Source: Pseudanabaena sp. PCC 7367
GTDB lineage: Bacteria; Cyanobacteriota; Cyanobacteriia; Pseudanabaenales; Pseudanabaenaceae
NCBI RefSeq assembly: GCF_000317065.1
Contig: NC_019701.1
Coordinates: forward strand, 3,606,001 to 3,670,000
Direction of reading: 5' to 3'
DNA length: 64,000 bases
This document shows, piece by piece, positions 27,022 to 36,214 of the stretch (positions are counted from its first letter, which is position 1; the number at the start of each line of letters is the position of its first letter). Below the pieces are notes generated by a model. It did not search any database, had not been told where the DNA came from, and worked only from the letters and a program-made list of their open reading frames with translations. The position numbers and the translations under genes were made by a program.

Positions 27022-28326
27022 ATGAATATTGCTGTCATTGGCTTGAGTCACAAAACGGCGACCGTGGAAGTGCGCGAAAAGCTGAGCATTCCTGAAGCCA
27101 GAGTAGAAAGCGCCCTCAATCAACTAACTAGCTACCCGAATATCGATGAAGCGGCGGTTTTAAGCACCTGCAATCGCCTGGAATTATATGTAGTAATGCG
27201 CGAAACCGAGGGTGGCATTAGGGAGACAGCTCAATTTCTGTCTGAGTTTAGTGAATTACCATTGCATATGCTGCGGCGCTATTTGTTTATTCTGTTACGC
27301 CAGGATGCGGTGATGCACCTGATGCGGGTGGCAGCGGGTTTAGATAGTCTGGTGCTGGGGGAAGGTCAAATTCTGGCTCAGGTTAAGCAAACCCATCGCC
27401 TGGCTCAGCAGCACAAGGGTGCAGGACGGATTTTAAATCAACTCTTTAAGCATTCAGTTTCTTCGGGTAAGCGGGTACGCACCGAAACCGACATTGGTAC
27501 TGGCGCAGTTTCGATCAGCTCGGCGGCGGTGGAGCTAGCTCAAATGAAACTACAAGACCTAAGTGATAAGCATGTGGCGATCGCTGGGGCGGGTAAGATG
27601 TCGCGCCTGTTGGTTAAGCATTTACTCTCGAAGGGAGCCAAGAAAATCACAATCGTCAATCGCTCTGCCAAACGAGCCGAGGATTTAATTGCTCAATTTA
27701 GCTGTGAAGCTGAGGGGGCTGAGTTCCAAATCCAGCCGATCGATAATCTCTGTGATTGTGTAGCGGTTTCTGATCTGGTGTTTACCAGCACGGGTGCCAC
27801 CAATGTATTGCTATCCAAATCAAACCTAGCGCCTGTTGTGAGCGATCACAGTGGCTTGATGATTGTGGATATTTCGGTGCCCCGTAATGTTCATGCTGAC
27901 GTGAAAGAATTAGCAAATGTCAATTGCTATAACGTTGATGACCTGGAAGCAGTGGTGGCCGAGAACCAGGAAAGCCGGCGGCAAATGGCCATGCAGGCGG
28001 AAATTTTGCTAGAGGGCTGCGCCGAAGAGTTTGAAACCTGGTGGCGATCGCTAGAGACAGTGCCTACGATCAGCAAACTCCGCCAGAAAATGGAAGTAAT
28101 CCGTGAGCAAGAGCTAGAAAAGGCGCTATCCAGGCTGGGTAATGAGTTTGCGGAAAAGCATCAAGATATTATTGAGAACTTGACCCGTGGCATCATCAAT
28201 AAAATTTTGCATGATCCAATGGTGCAGTTGCGGGCTCAGCAGGATATTGAAGCCAGAAGGCGGACTATGCATACGCTGCATGAGTTGTTTAATCTAGAAA
28301 CCCACCTTAAGGATCAATCGACTTAA
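27022..28326 (+). CDS. hemA: Glutamyl-tRNA reductase
   Basis: First enzyme of the C5 tetrapyrrole pathway (haem, chlorophyll, bilins): reduces glutamyl-tRNA(Glu) to glutamate-1-semialdehyde with NADPH. The N-terminus [23 protein letters not shown], catalytic Cys in [25 protein letters not shown], the NADPH-binding [13 protein letters not shown], and a C-terminal dimerisation helix region are present. Length 434 is typical. The leader is long and AT-rich with repeats. In cyanobacteria glpX and hemA are often neighbours (recalled). Confidence 0.97.
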   Translation: MNIAVIGLSHKTATVEVREKLSIPEARVESALNQLTSYPNIDEAAVLSTCNRLELYVVMRETEGGIRETAQFLSEFSELPLHMLRRYLFILLRQDAVMHLMRVAAGLDSLVLGEGQILAQVKQTHRLAQQHKGAGRILNQLFKHSVSSGKRVRTETDIGTGAVSISSAAVELAQMKLQDLSDKHVAIAGAGKMSRLLVKHLLSKGAKKITIVNRSAKRAEDLIAQFSCEAEGAEFQIQPIDNLCDCVAVSDLVFTSTGATNVLLSKSNLAPVVSDHSGLMIVDISVPRNVHADVKELANVNCYNVDDLEAVVAENQESRRQMAMQAEILLEGCAEEFETWWRSLETVPTISKLRQKMEVIREQELEKALSRLGNEFAEKHQDIIENLTRGIINKILHDPMVQLRAQQDIEARRRTMHTLHELFNLETHLKDQST

Positions 28327-28703
28327 TTTTGATTAAATCTGATTAGTTAAATCTGAGGTCGATCGATCTTTTGCCCCCTAATCTGTCATTATGCTGGTTG
28401 GCTTGAAAATCCTATTGCGACATTAGCGATCGTTTCTCATCGATTTGAGGTTAGTTAAGCTAGATGTGGCTTTGAGGCATTTGGTGGTGTCGTAGATATG
28501 TTGATGCGATCTTAGTAATGCTTGCTATTGCTTTGTTTTTCACTAGATCTCCCCATGTCTAGACCAATACCAGCCAGTCATATATCGACTTACAACTTAG
28601 TCTTTAATACTGTTTCAATTGAGATGTTGTGCAAGTTATGACTTAAACACCTCATCCTGCGGGTATCTATGTCAAAGAAGTCCCTTGAAAATGCATTAAG
28701 AAG
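28327..28703. other. Spacer between hemA and a terminator; possible small RNA region
   Basis: 377 bp with no ORF worth calling. It ends at a strong intrinsic terminator (28704-28747) that is far from the hemA stop, so either hemA has a long 3' UTR or an independent small RNA starts in this stretch. A stretch around 28620-28670 has a weak likeness to 6S RNA ends, which I do not accept. Confidence 0.4.
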
Positions 28704-28747
28704 AGGATTCCTGCAGGAGTAATTCAACCTGTAGGAGTTCTTTTTTT
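28704..28747 (+). terminator. Strong Rho-independent terminator upstream of glucokinase
   Basis: Left arm AGGATTCCTGCAGG pairs with right arm CCTGTAGGAGTTC around a roughly 10-nt loop AGTAATTCAA. The core CCTGCAGG/CCTGTAGG has one G-U pair, and the outer pairs extend the stem with some wobbles. Seven or more T residues follow (28741-28747). It ends 70 bp before the glk start, so glk must use its own promoter; TATACT at 28761-28766 is a candidate -10 box. Confidence 0.75.
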
Positions 28748-28816
28748 AGTTAGCAATGCTTATACTTAATACTTGGAACAGGAACGCTACATCAGTTGGG
28801 AACTAAAGGGCTAGGC

Positions 28817-29863
28817 ATGACAACTATTTTGGCGGGGGACATTGGCGGCACTAAAACGCTATTGCGGCTAGCAGAGGTGGAGCCAGAGGCGATCGCCCTC
28901 AATCCTCTGTTTGAGCGTCGCTATGTAAGCGCTGAATTTGATAGTCTAGCGGCGATCGTCAAGGTCTTTCTGACTGCTGCTACTAAGATTGGCCAGATTG
29001 ATCTAACTGGTGCAAATCACCCCCAGGTAGCTTGCTTTGGCATTGCTGGGCCAACGGTTGACAATCGCTGTGCCCTAACCAATCTCAGTTGGCAACTGGA
29101 TGGCGATCGCATGGCCGCTGAATTAGAGGTGGCGCATATAGCGCTGATCAATGATTTTGCGGCGATCGGTCATGGCGTGCTGGGTTTAGCGCCGAAAGAG
29201 CTTTATATCCTTCAAAAGGGCAAAAAAGATCCGCAAGCGCCGATCGGTGTGATTGGGGCTGGTTCTGGCCTGGGGATGGGTTATCTGACCTGGGATGGCG
29301 ATGCCTATAAGGTTCATGCCTCCGAGGGCGGTCATGTGGAATTTGCGCCCCGCGATCAGCTTGAAATGGATCTGCTTACCTATCTATGGCAGCGATCGAC
29401 CCATATTTCAATTGAACGGCTTGTCTCTGGCCAGGGGATCGTCACGCTCTATCAGTTTTTGCGCGATCGTGGTTTTGGCAGCGATCAGGTGGGGCTAGAG
29501 AAAAAATTAAAAGACTGGGAAACCGGAGCCACGATCACTTCGCCAGCGGCAGCGATCTCCGAGGCGGGGTTGCGTGGTAGCGATCGCCGTGCTGAAAAAA
29601 CCATGCAGATGTTTGCCGATGCCTACGCAGCGGTGATTGGTAATCTGGCGCTGACTTTGATTCCCCGTGGTGGTTTGTATATTGCGGGGGGAATTGCGCC
29701 GAAAGTTTTACCTCTTCTGCAATCGCCTAGATTTATGCAGGTGCTCAAAGATAAAGGGCGATTGAGCCGGGTGCTAGATCAAGTGCCGATTCAAATAGTT
29801 TTAAATCAGGAGGTGGGGTTATTGGGGGCGACACTCCATGCAGCTAGTTTGCTTAAAAGCTAG
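28817..29863 (+). CDS. glk: Glucokinase
   Basis: Phosphorylates glucose to glucose-6-phosphate with ATP. ATP-binding LAGDIGGTKTLLRL at the start, INDFAAIGHGV, GAGSGLGMGYL, SEGGHVEFAPRDQLEMDLLTYL and the C-terminal GGLYIAGGIAPKVLPLL match the bacterial Glk (non-ROK) family. I use ATG 28817; a longer frame would begin with TTG 28796. That gives 348 residues, standard for the family. It is isolated from hemA by a terminator. Confidence 0.94.
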   Translation: MTTILAGDIGGTKTLLRLAEVEPEAIALNPLFERRYVSAEFDSLAAIVKVFLTAATKIGQIDLTGANHPQVACFGIAGPTVDNRCALTNLSWQLDGDRMAAELEVAHIALINDFAAIGHGVLGLAPKELYILQKGKKDPQAPIGVIGAGSGLGMGYLTWDGDAYKVHASEGGHVEFAPRDQLEMDLLTYLWQRSTHISIERLVSGQGIVTLYQFLRDRGFGSDQVGLEKKLKDWETGATITSPAAAISEAGLRGSDRRAEKTMQMFADAYAAVIGNLALTLIPRGGLYIAGGIAPKVLPLLQSPRFMQVLKDKGRLSRVLDQVPIQIVLNQEVGLLGATLHAASLLKS

Positions 29864-30045
29864 TCGGTGAGCATAGCGATCGCTGAGTTGTAATCAATAG
29901 GCGCTGGCTCGATTTTGCATAATATCTTTCTAGAAAAAGAACTAGTTCAAAATTGCTGCACCTCTATCGATCGGGGTTAGTAACACCTCTATAAGTTATG
30001 AGATATTGAAATCCTTGCCAATAATTTAGGAGCGACTGGATAGAT

Positions 30046-31041
30046 ATGGCGATCGACTTGAACCTGTACCTTGATTTAGGAATTTTGCTGGCATTGCTGG
30101 CGATCGGTCTGGTGATTTATCTGGTTTCGGCACGTACCTATCAATCCGCTACAACGGTGGCCGATTCCTATGATGACTGGACAGAAGATGGCATCCTGGA
30201 GTTTTACTGGGGTGAGCATATTCACTTGGGTTATTATGGCGCACCACCGCAACGGCGCGATTTCCTAACCGCAAAGGCCGACTTTGTGGATGAAATGGTG
30301 CGTTGGGGTGGACTGGATAAGTTACCCCAGGGTACGACGGTGCTGGATGTGGGTTGTGGTATTGGTGGCAGCAGTCGGATTCTGGCCAAGGATTATGGGT
30401 TTGATGTGACGGGGATTACGATCAGTCCGCAGCAGGTGAAGCGGGCGCAAGAGTTAACGCCATCGGACGTAAGCGCTAAATTTCAGGTTGATGATGCAAT
30501 GGCGCTGTCATTTCCTGACAAGAGCTTTGATGTGGTCTGGTCGATCGAGGCGGGGCCCCACATGCCCGACAAGGAAGTTTTTGCCAGGGAATTACTGCGG
30601 GTAATCAAACCAGGCGGAGTTCTGGTGGTGGCGGATTGGAATCAACGGGACGATCGCCAGGTTCCCCTCAACTTCTGGGAAAAACCCGTGATGCGGCAGT
30701 TGCTCGATCAATGGGCACATCCGGCCTTTGCTAGTATTGAAGGATTTGCGGAGCAGTTGGCGGCAACGGGGATGGTCGAGGGCGAGGTGATTACTGATGA
30801 TTGGACTCAGCAAACGCTGCCTTCCTGGATCGATTCGATCTGGCAGGGTGTGATCAGGCCACAGGGCTTTTTGCGCTTAGGTTTACCTGGCTTCTTGAAG
30901 TCAGTGCGGGAAGTCCCCACGATCCTATTGATGCGGTTAGCGTTCGGCGCTGGCTTATGTCGGTTTGGCATGTTTAAGGCGAAGCGATCGCCCAATTCAC
31001 CATCCCCCGCAGCGGCGCAAACGGCTGAATTGGCTGCTTAA
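30046..31041 (+). CDS. 2-methyl-6-phytyl(solanyl)benzoquinone methyltransferase
   Basis: SAM-dependent methyltransferase for plastoquinone and tocopherol head-group synthesis. A single N-terminal membrane helix (about 10-28) anchors it to the membrane. The conserved SYDDWTEDGILEFYWGEHIHLGYYG, SAM motif I TVLDVGCGIGGSSRILAKDYG, ISPQQVKRAQELTP, and the C-terminal WQGVIRPQGFLR and SVREVPTILLMRLAFGAGLCRFGMFKA closely resemble Synechocystis Sll0418 as I remember it. Start ATG is preceded by TTTAGGAGCG. Length 331 includes a Ser/Pro/Ala tail. Confidence 0.92.
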   Translation: MAIDLNLYLDLGILLALLAIGLVIYLVSARTYQSATTVADSYDDWTEDGILEFYWGEHIHLGYYGAPPQRRDFLTAKADFVDEMVRWGGLDKLPQGTTVLDVGCGIGGSSRILAKDYGFDVTGITISPQQVKRAQELTPSDVSAKFQVDDAMALSFPDKSFDVVWSIEAGPHMPDKEVFARELLRVIKPGGVLVVADWNQRDDRQVPLNFWEKPVMRQLLDQWAHPAFASIEGFAEQLAATGMVEGEVITDDWTQQTLPSWIDSIWQGVIRPQGFLRLGLPGFLKSVREVPTILLMRLAFGAGLCRFGMFKAKRSPNSPSPAAAQTAELAA

Positions 31042-31215
31042 TTCCAAGCGTTAGATAGCCCCCACAATCGGGAATAATTCAACTTGTAACCCTCTATGCT
31101 GTGACTGCTTAATCGATCGCGGGCTATTTGGGGCTGAGTGCGATCGATGGGTTTGGGTGTAGGATAAAGGGCATAGTTTGAATATATTCCTGATACCTGA
31201 TCTAAAAATTACGGG

Positions 31216-31965
31216 ATGGCACAAGAACTATTTGTTATCGTTGCGATCCTGCCCACGGTCTTTTGGGTGTGGATGATCTATGAATGTATGCGTAATGATC
31301 CAGAGAAAAGCACCTGGATCTGGATTCTGATTATCCTTAACTACGTTGGTGCGGCAATTTATTTCTTTGCGCGGTGGTTGCCGAGTTCTTCTGCGTCGAT
31401 CCCGTTGCCCAATTATGTCAATCGCTGGTTGAAGCGGGAGCGCCTGTGGAATTTGGAGGCGGAGGCCAGGAATATTGGTAATGCTTATCAGTTTGTGAAT
31501 CTGGGTAATTTGCAGACGGAGTTGGGGCTGTATATCGAGGCGGAGGAGTCTTTTGCAAAGGCGCTGGCGAAAGACCCGCAGGATGTGCATGGGATCTGGG
31601 GGGCGGCGTTTCTGGATATGCACAACGAAAATTATGCGAGTGCAAAGGATCGCCTGGAGAAGTTATTGGCCATAGATCCAGAATATAAGTTTGGGGATGC
31701 GTCGTTGGCCTATGGCAAGGCTTTGGTGTCGCTGCAAGACATCGAGGCGGCGGAGGCGCACCTGTATAAGCATGTGAAGAGTTGGGCGAAGCCGGAGGCT
31801 TATTATATGCTGGCGAAAATCAAGGCGGACAAGGGGGAGAAGGAGGAGGCACGCAGTTTGATCGATACGATGCTGCATAACCTGAAGGGCAGTCCTTCTT
31901 ATTATTACCGCCGGAATCAGTATTTGGTGCGGAAGGCGAATAAGTTGTTGGGTGGGTTGAAGTAG
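31216..31965 (+). CDS. Membrane TPR protein with PLDc_N-like N-terminus
   Basis: 249 residues. Two hydrophobic helices (about 5-24 and 33-53, with the motif WMIYECMRNDPEKSTWIWILIILNYVGAAIYFFARW) resemble the PLDc_N membrane domain. Residues 85-249 are helical repeats of TPR type (NLGNLQTELGLYIEAEESFAKALAKDPQD, ASAKDRLEKLLAIDPEYK, and others). It probably scaffolds a complex at the membrane; no enzyme motif is seen. The pentapeptide-repeat gene starts 30 bp downstream in the same direction, so they are probably cotranscribed. Confidence 0.85.
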   Translation: MAQELFVIVAILPTVFWVWMIYECMRNDPEKSTWIWILIILNYVGAAIYFFARWLPSSSASIPLPNYVNRWLKRERLWNLEAEARNIGNAYQFVNLGNLQTELGLYIEAEESFAKALAKDPQDVHGIWGAAFLDMHNENYASAKDRLEKLLAIDPEYKFGDASLAYGKALVSLQDIEAAEAHLYKHVKSWAKPEAYYMLAKIKADKGEKEEARSLIDTMLHNLKGSPSYYYRRNQYLVRKANKLLGGLK

Positions 31966-31995
31966 GATTGGGTTGCTGAGTGGGATAGATGGGTG

Positions 31996-34092
31996 ATGGA
32001 TCTTCGGGAAAAGCTTAAGCAACATAGGTTATGGTTGGAGTCGGATAGGAAAAGGGGTGAGCGATTTAATGCGGAGAATGTTAACCTTAGCTATACCAAT
32101 CTTAATGAAGCCAACCTCAGTGAAGCCTACGTCAAAAGAGCTTACCTCAGAGGAGCCGACCTCAGAGGAGCCGATCTCACTGGAGCTAACCTCACTGGAG
32201 CTAACCTCACTGGAGCCAATCTCACTGGAGCCAACCTCACTGGAGCCAATTTCAGCAAAGCCAATCTCAGAGGAGCCAATCTCAGAGGAGTCAATCTCAG
32301 TGGAGTCAATCTCAGTGGAGCCAATCTCAGTGGAGCCAATCTCAGTGGAGCCAATCTCAGTGGAGCCAATCTCAGTGGAGTCAATCTCAGTAGAGTCAAT
32401 CTTAGTGGAGCAAACTTCAGTAATGCCAACCTCAATAATTTTGACCTAAGCGGATTTGATCTCACTGGAGCCAACCTCACTGGAGCCAATTTCAGTGGAG
32501 TCAATCTCAGTGGAGTCAATCTCAGTAGAGCCAATCTTAGTGGAGCAAACTTCAGTAATGCCAACCTCAATAATTTTGACCTAAGCGGATTTGATCTCAG
32601 TGGAGTCAACCTCAGTGGAGCCAATCTTAGTGGAGCAAACTTCAGTAATGCCAACCTCAATAATTTTGACCTAAGCGGATTTGATCTCAGTGGAGTCAAC
32701 CTCAGTGGAGCCAATCTCAGTGGAGCCAATCTTAGCGGTGCCAACCTCAGCGAAGCCAACTTAAGTGAAGTTGACCTATATCAAATCAACTTGAGTGGGG
32801 CCAACCTCAGTAGAATCGACCTCACCGGAGCTAACCTCAGTGGAGCCAATTTCAGTGGAGCCAATCTTAGTGGAGCAAACTTCAGTAATGCCAACCTCAA
32901 TAATTTTGACCTAAGCGGATTTGATCTCAGTGGAGTCAACCTCAGTGGAGCCAATCTCAGTGGAGCCAATCTCAGTGGAGCCAACCTCAATAATTTTGAC
33001 CTAAGCGGATTTGATCTTAGAGGTATCAATCTTAGTGGAGCTGATCTCGGTGGAACCAATCTTAGCGGTGCCAACCTCAGCGAAGCCAACTTAAGTGAAG
33101 TTGACCTATATCAAATCAACTTGAGTGGGGCCAACCTCAGTAGAATCGACCTCACCGGAGCTAACCTCACTGGAGCCAACCTTAGCGAAGCCAACTTAAA
33201 TGAAGTTGACCTATATCAAATCAACTTGAGTGGAGCTAACCTCAGTAAGGTCAATTTCCAAGGTTTCGACTTAGGTGGATTTGACCTGAAAAATGTAAAT
33301 CTCACTGGAGCAAACCTCCGTGAAGTAAAAGCACTAAAGACTGATTTTACAGGAGCAATCCTAACTGATGCTTGCATTCAAGATTGGCATATTAATGCTG
33401 AAACCAAACTCGATAATGTTGAATGTGAAGCTATTCATCTAAAATATGACTCTGAATCGGGGGGATTTACCGATCGCCGCCCCAGCAATGAGAATAAATT
33501 TCTTGAACCTGGCGATTTCGCCTTATTAGTCTACAAATCTATAGAAACGGTAGATTTAATTTTCCATAATGGTATTGATTGGAAGGCTTTACAGGTATCA
33601 ATCGATAAGTTTAAGGTAGAAAATAATGGAGTAGGTCTCGAAATTCAATCAATCGAACATAGAAATGGTGATTTTGTGGTTAAGGTTGCAGTACCTCCTA
33701 ATTCTAAAAAAGGAGCAATCGAAACTAATTTGAAACATGGATATGAGGAAGCCCGCAAGATTTTGGAAGGTCGGTACAGAGAATTGTTAAATGCTAAAGA
33801 TCAGCAAATAGCAAATTATAGAGAACAAAATACTAGCCTAAATACGATTCTTGAACTGATGGCATCCCGACCAGTCATCATCAATAACAGCAATCAAAAC
33901 ACCAACATCGGGCGAGACAGCAACATCAACGCCGACAATAACTCAACTGTAGCTATGGGCAACGTCAACACCGAAAATAACGACAACTCCACCACCAACT
34001 ACGATATGCACAACGCAAACATTGGTAATGTCGCCAACACCGTTCAAGACAACGCCCAGCAACAGACCAATCAACCCAACCACGACGATTGA
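31996..34092 (+). CDS. Large pentapeptide-repeat protein with conserved C-terminal domain
   Basis: About 698 residues. After a short N-terminus, residues about 25-455 are nearly uninterrupted A(D/N)LxX pentapeptides, predicted to form a right-handed quadrilateral beta-helix some 85 units long. Residues about 460-610 form a globular domain (DWHINAETKLDNVECEAIHL, then FALLVYKSIETVDLIFHNGIDWKAL, then VKVAVPPNSK...) that I remember on other cyanobacterial pentapeptide proteins. A short coiled coil and an Asn-rich tail with NxN repeats end the protein. The repeat DNA contains long near-identical blocks (see the repeat entries). ATG 31996 is used; GTG 31993 is equally possible. No GCGATCGC occurs in the gene. 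Function unknown. Confidence 0.9.
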   Translation: MDLREKLKQHRLWLESDRKRGERFNAENVNLSYTNLNEANLSEAYVKRAYLRGADLRGADLTGANLTGANLTGANLTGANLTGANFSKANLRGANLRGVNLSGVNLSGANLSGANLSGANLSGANLSGVNLSRVNLSGANFSNANLNNFDLSGFDLTGANLTGANFSGVNLSGVNLSRANLSGANFSNANLNNFDLSGFDLSGVNLSGANLSGANFSNANLNNFDLSGFDLSGVNLSGANLSGANLSGANLSEANLSEVDLYQINLSGANLSRIDLTGANLSGANFSGANLSGANFSNANLNNFDLSGFDLSGVNLSGANLSGANLSGANLNNFDLSGFDLRGINLSGADLGGTNLSGANLSEANLSEVDLYQINLSGANLSRIDLTGANLTGANLSEANLNEVDLYQINLSGANLSKVNFQGFDLGGFDLKNVNLTGANLREVKALKTDFTGAILTDACIQDWHINAETKLDNVECEAIHLKYDSESGGFTDRRPSNENKFLEPGDFALLVYKSIETVDLIFHNGIDWKALQVSIDKFKVENNGVGLEIQSIEHRNGDFVVKVAVPPNSKKGAIETNLKHGYEEARKILEGRYRELLNAKDQQIANYREQNTSLNTILELMASRPVIINNSNQNTNIGRDSNINADNNSTVAMGNVNTENNDNSTTNYDMHNANIGNVANTVQDNAQQQTNQPNHDD
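32401..32925 (+). repeat. Repeated 60-bp block in the pentapeptide gene
   Basis: The same 60-bp block starting CTTAGTGGAGCAAACTTCAG occurs at 32401-32460, 32536-32595, 32626-32685 and 32866-32925, with a partial copy near 32971-33015. Offsets of 135, 90 and 240 bp are all multiples of 15, which keeps the five-residue register. Confidence 0.9.
32731..33169 (+). repeat. Second repeated block (about 109 bp) in the pentapeptide gene
   Basis: Bases 32731-32839 and 33061-33169 appear identical by eye, 330 bp (22 pentapeptides) apart, and encode the unusual EVDLYQINLSGANLSRIDLTGANL segment twice. A third shorter version begins at about 33181. Confidence 0.88.
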
Positions 34093-34242
34093 TTAAATCC
34101 CAGCGCGATCGATCCAGCGGGCGAAAATCGGGCGATTTTCGATTAATTTTGCTTATAAGCTTGCATCAACAATAACTTGCATGGTAACAATGCATCTGCA
34201 GACAATGCCAGTCTCAGGAATCCCACCTTCCATGCAACCACC

Positions 34243-35532
34243 ATGCCATCTCAACACCTAGAATTATCCGCAATCGCAAACCTGTTCACGCCATCGATCG
34301 CGCAGCTTTCGGCTCCCAGCGGATCGCTGATCTGGCTGATCTGGTTTGGTTATGGTCTGGTATTTTTGATCGCCTTGCTGATTCTGTTCTTTGTCCTGTT
34401 TGAGTGGCAATACCTGAGCAGGCAGGGCAATCTGCTGGAGGTGAGCAACATCAACTGGCAGATCGACGAATATAAACCCAAGTTCTATCAACTGCGCGGT
34501 GAATATGCCGCCACCAACTACACCAAAAACCTGGATGTATTTTTGATCGAAGCCAGAGCCGAAGTAACGCTAATGTCGAAAGACAATCTGGCGGAAGTAA
34601 AGCAAGATGTGGTAATTCGATCGCGTCATGAGGGCGTAGAAAGCCGCAATGATGGCTATTGGGAGGCATATATTGTTAAAGCAGGCTACACCACCGCCTT
34701 TGATATATTGATTAATCTGGAAGGGCGAAACCTGCGCACGTTGGACTGTGCCTGGGTGCGATTGCACTATGTAATCTATGGCCCCGAAGGGCGATTGCAG
34801 CGGGTCGATCATAGCTTTGTGCCATTGAAATTCCCCGATGCCAATGAACCAGAACGCTGGCATCCTACCCAGAGCGCCGATGTGATGGCAGTCAGAACCC
34901 ATCTACTCTCCCCCCTCGATACGCCGGTGGAGGTGATCAGGCGTTATGTGCTCGATCATGCCCAACCCGGCGACATTGTTACGATCGGCGAGACTCCTTT
35001 GGCGATCATGCAAAACCGATTGCGTCATCCCAGCGATGTACGGCCGGGGGCATTGGCAAAACGGCTTTGTTATTACTTTCTGCCCACTTCTTCTTTGGCT
35101 ACTGCTTGCGGGTTACAGGTGCTGGTTGATGAGGTGGGAGCATGGCGGGTCGCGTTTGCCTTTGTCCTGGGGGCGATCGCCAGGATTCTGCTCCGGATTC
35201 GCGGCGGCTTTTATATGCTGGCCGGAAAGCAAGCCAAGCTGATCGATGATGTGACGGGTACATTGCCCCCTTACGATCAATTCATTGTGATGGGTCCCGA
35301 TGACCCGCAGGCGATCGTGAATGAGATTCTAGAAGAAACTGGCCTGGAGGCAGCGATCGTGGATGTGAATGATCTACGCGCGGTGGCGATTCTGGCGGCC
35401 ACCCCAGGCGTGTCGCAGGAGTTGCTGAATCAAGCGCTGTTGCATAATCCGGCTGGGAATGCAGCGGAGCAGACCCCCGTGGTATTAATTCGGCCAAATT
35501 ATGATTATGGTTCCGGTGAATTAAATGAGTAG
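34243..35532 (+). CDS. CofE-like (F420-0:gamma-glutamyl ligase family) membrane protein
   Basis: About 429 residues. N-terminal membrane helix (IWLIWFGYGLVFLIALLILFFVLF), then a beta-rich domain of about 150 residues without a family I can name. Residues from VRTHLLSPLDTPVEVIRRYVLDHAQPGDIVTIGETPLAIMQNR onwards resemble CofE-like proteins annotated in cyanobacteria, with LLRIRGGFYMLAGKQAKLIDD and a second hydrophobic stretch (WRVAFAFVLGAIARILL). F420 biosynthesis is otherwise not visible here and is doubtful in most cyanobacteria, so the ligase substrate is unknown. I choose ATG 34243 rather than TTG 34177. Confidence 0.75.
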   Translation: MPSQHLELSAIANLFTPSIAQLSAPSGSLIWLIWFGYGLVFLIALLILFFVLFEWQYLSRQGNLLEVSNINWQIDEYKPKFYQLRGEYAATNYTKNLDVFLIEARAEVTLMSKDNLAEVKQDVVIRSRHEGVESRNDGYWEAYIVKAGYTTAFDILINLEGRNLRTLDCAWVRLHYVIYGPEGRLQRVDHSFVPLKFPDANEPERWHPTQSADVMAVRTHLLSPLDTPVEVIRRYVLDHAQPGDIVTIGETPLAIMQNRLRHPSDVRPGALAKRLCYYFLPTSSLATACGLQVLVDEVGAWRVAFAFVLGAIARILLRIRGGFYMLAGKQAKLIDDVTGTLPPYDQFIVMGPDDPQAIVNEILEETGLEAAIVDVNDLRAVAILAATPGVSQELLNQALLHNPAGNAAEQTPVVLIRPNYDYGSGELNE

Positions 35533-35575
35533 CTGCGATCGCCCAGCTTGATTGCAATTGATTCTAAGCAAGAAA

Positions 35576-36214
35576 TTATTTAGGACGAACTGACCAGGTG
35601 AGTTTATTCTTGGTGGCAGCAGTACAGTCCACCACAAAATCACCGATCGCTAAAGGCAATTGCTCATTTTTCCTGGCACGGCGCAACTTGGCCGCCGAAC
35701 AACCTAAAAACTTGGCTAATTCCTTGGTGCTCCAGGCACGGGTAAACAGGTCATCGGGCAGGCTGGTGAGGCGATCGGCAATTTCACCCCAGCTTTTCAC
35801 ATAGGCGGCAGTGGCATCATCATGGGCGATCGTTTGTAATTCCGCTTCGATCTCGCTGAGCTGCACCACTGGTCGCTTACCAGTACCCTGGGCGGGCGTA
35901 TAGTTGGGGTCAAGCTTGCCATAGATATCTGAATCTACATAAACCTGCAGATCGATAATGTCTTGCCAGCTTTTAAGAAAATCATCTTGCTCGACTTCTA
36001 CTTTTGGCTCTGGCGATCGCATCACCTCTTCGTTTCTTAGCTCTGCCAGGTAGCTTGTCAGCGCATTTAGCAAAATATCCTGATTGCCTTTTGCTTGATA
36101 TAGTTCAAAAAGTTCGCTAATTTCTGCCACAATCTGCGCAATCTCGGCCGGGAAAGGTGGCTTAGCGCCTGATTGCTGCTGCTGCTCGGATCGATCGACT
36201 TGATAGTCTGCCAC
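35576..36214 (-). CDS. Hypothetical protein with C-terminal helix-turn-helix-like segment
   Basis: 212 residues, GTG start. The N-terminus is Gln-rich (EQQQQSGAK), followed by a helical segment (EIAQIVAEISELFELYQAKGNQDILLNALTSYLAEL). The last 50 residues, TRAWSTKELAKFLGCSAAKLRRARKNEQLPLAIGDFVVDC, resemble a small DNA-binding helix-turn-helix with a short beta strand. It may be a regulator or adaptor, but I recognise no family. It converges with the CofE-like gene 43 bp away. Confidence 0.6.
   Translation of the reverse strand: MADYQVDRSEQQQQSGAKPPFPAEIAQIVAEISELFELYQAKGNQDILLNALTSYLAELRNEEVMRSPEPKVEVEQDDFLKSWQDIIDLQVYVDSDIYGKLDPNYTPAQGTGKRPVVQLSEIEAELQTIAHDDATAAYVKSWGEIADRLTSLPDDLFTRAWSTKELAKFLGCSAAKLRRARKNEQLPLAIGDFVVDCTAATKNKLTWSVRPK

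Noticed and set aside
28620-28670. Possible 6S RNA
   Set aside because: A short likeness to the E. coli 5' and 3' ends (GAGATGTT, CCTGCGG) is seen, but the arms do not pair well and the length is wrong.
32142-32759. 205-codon minus-strand ORF
   Set aside because: It is the mirror of the pentapeptide repeats; its sequence is just repeated Leu-Ala-Pro-Leu-Arg units and the plus-strand protein is clearly real.
32401-33240. Repeat block as a transposon or intergenic repeat
   Set aside because: It is in-frame coding sequence of one pentapeptide protein with offsets of whole repeats.
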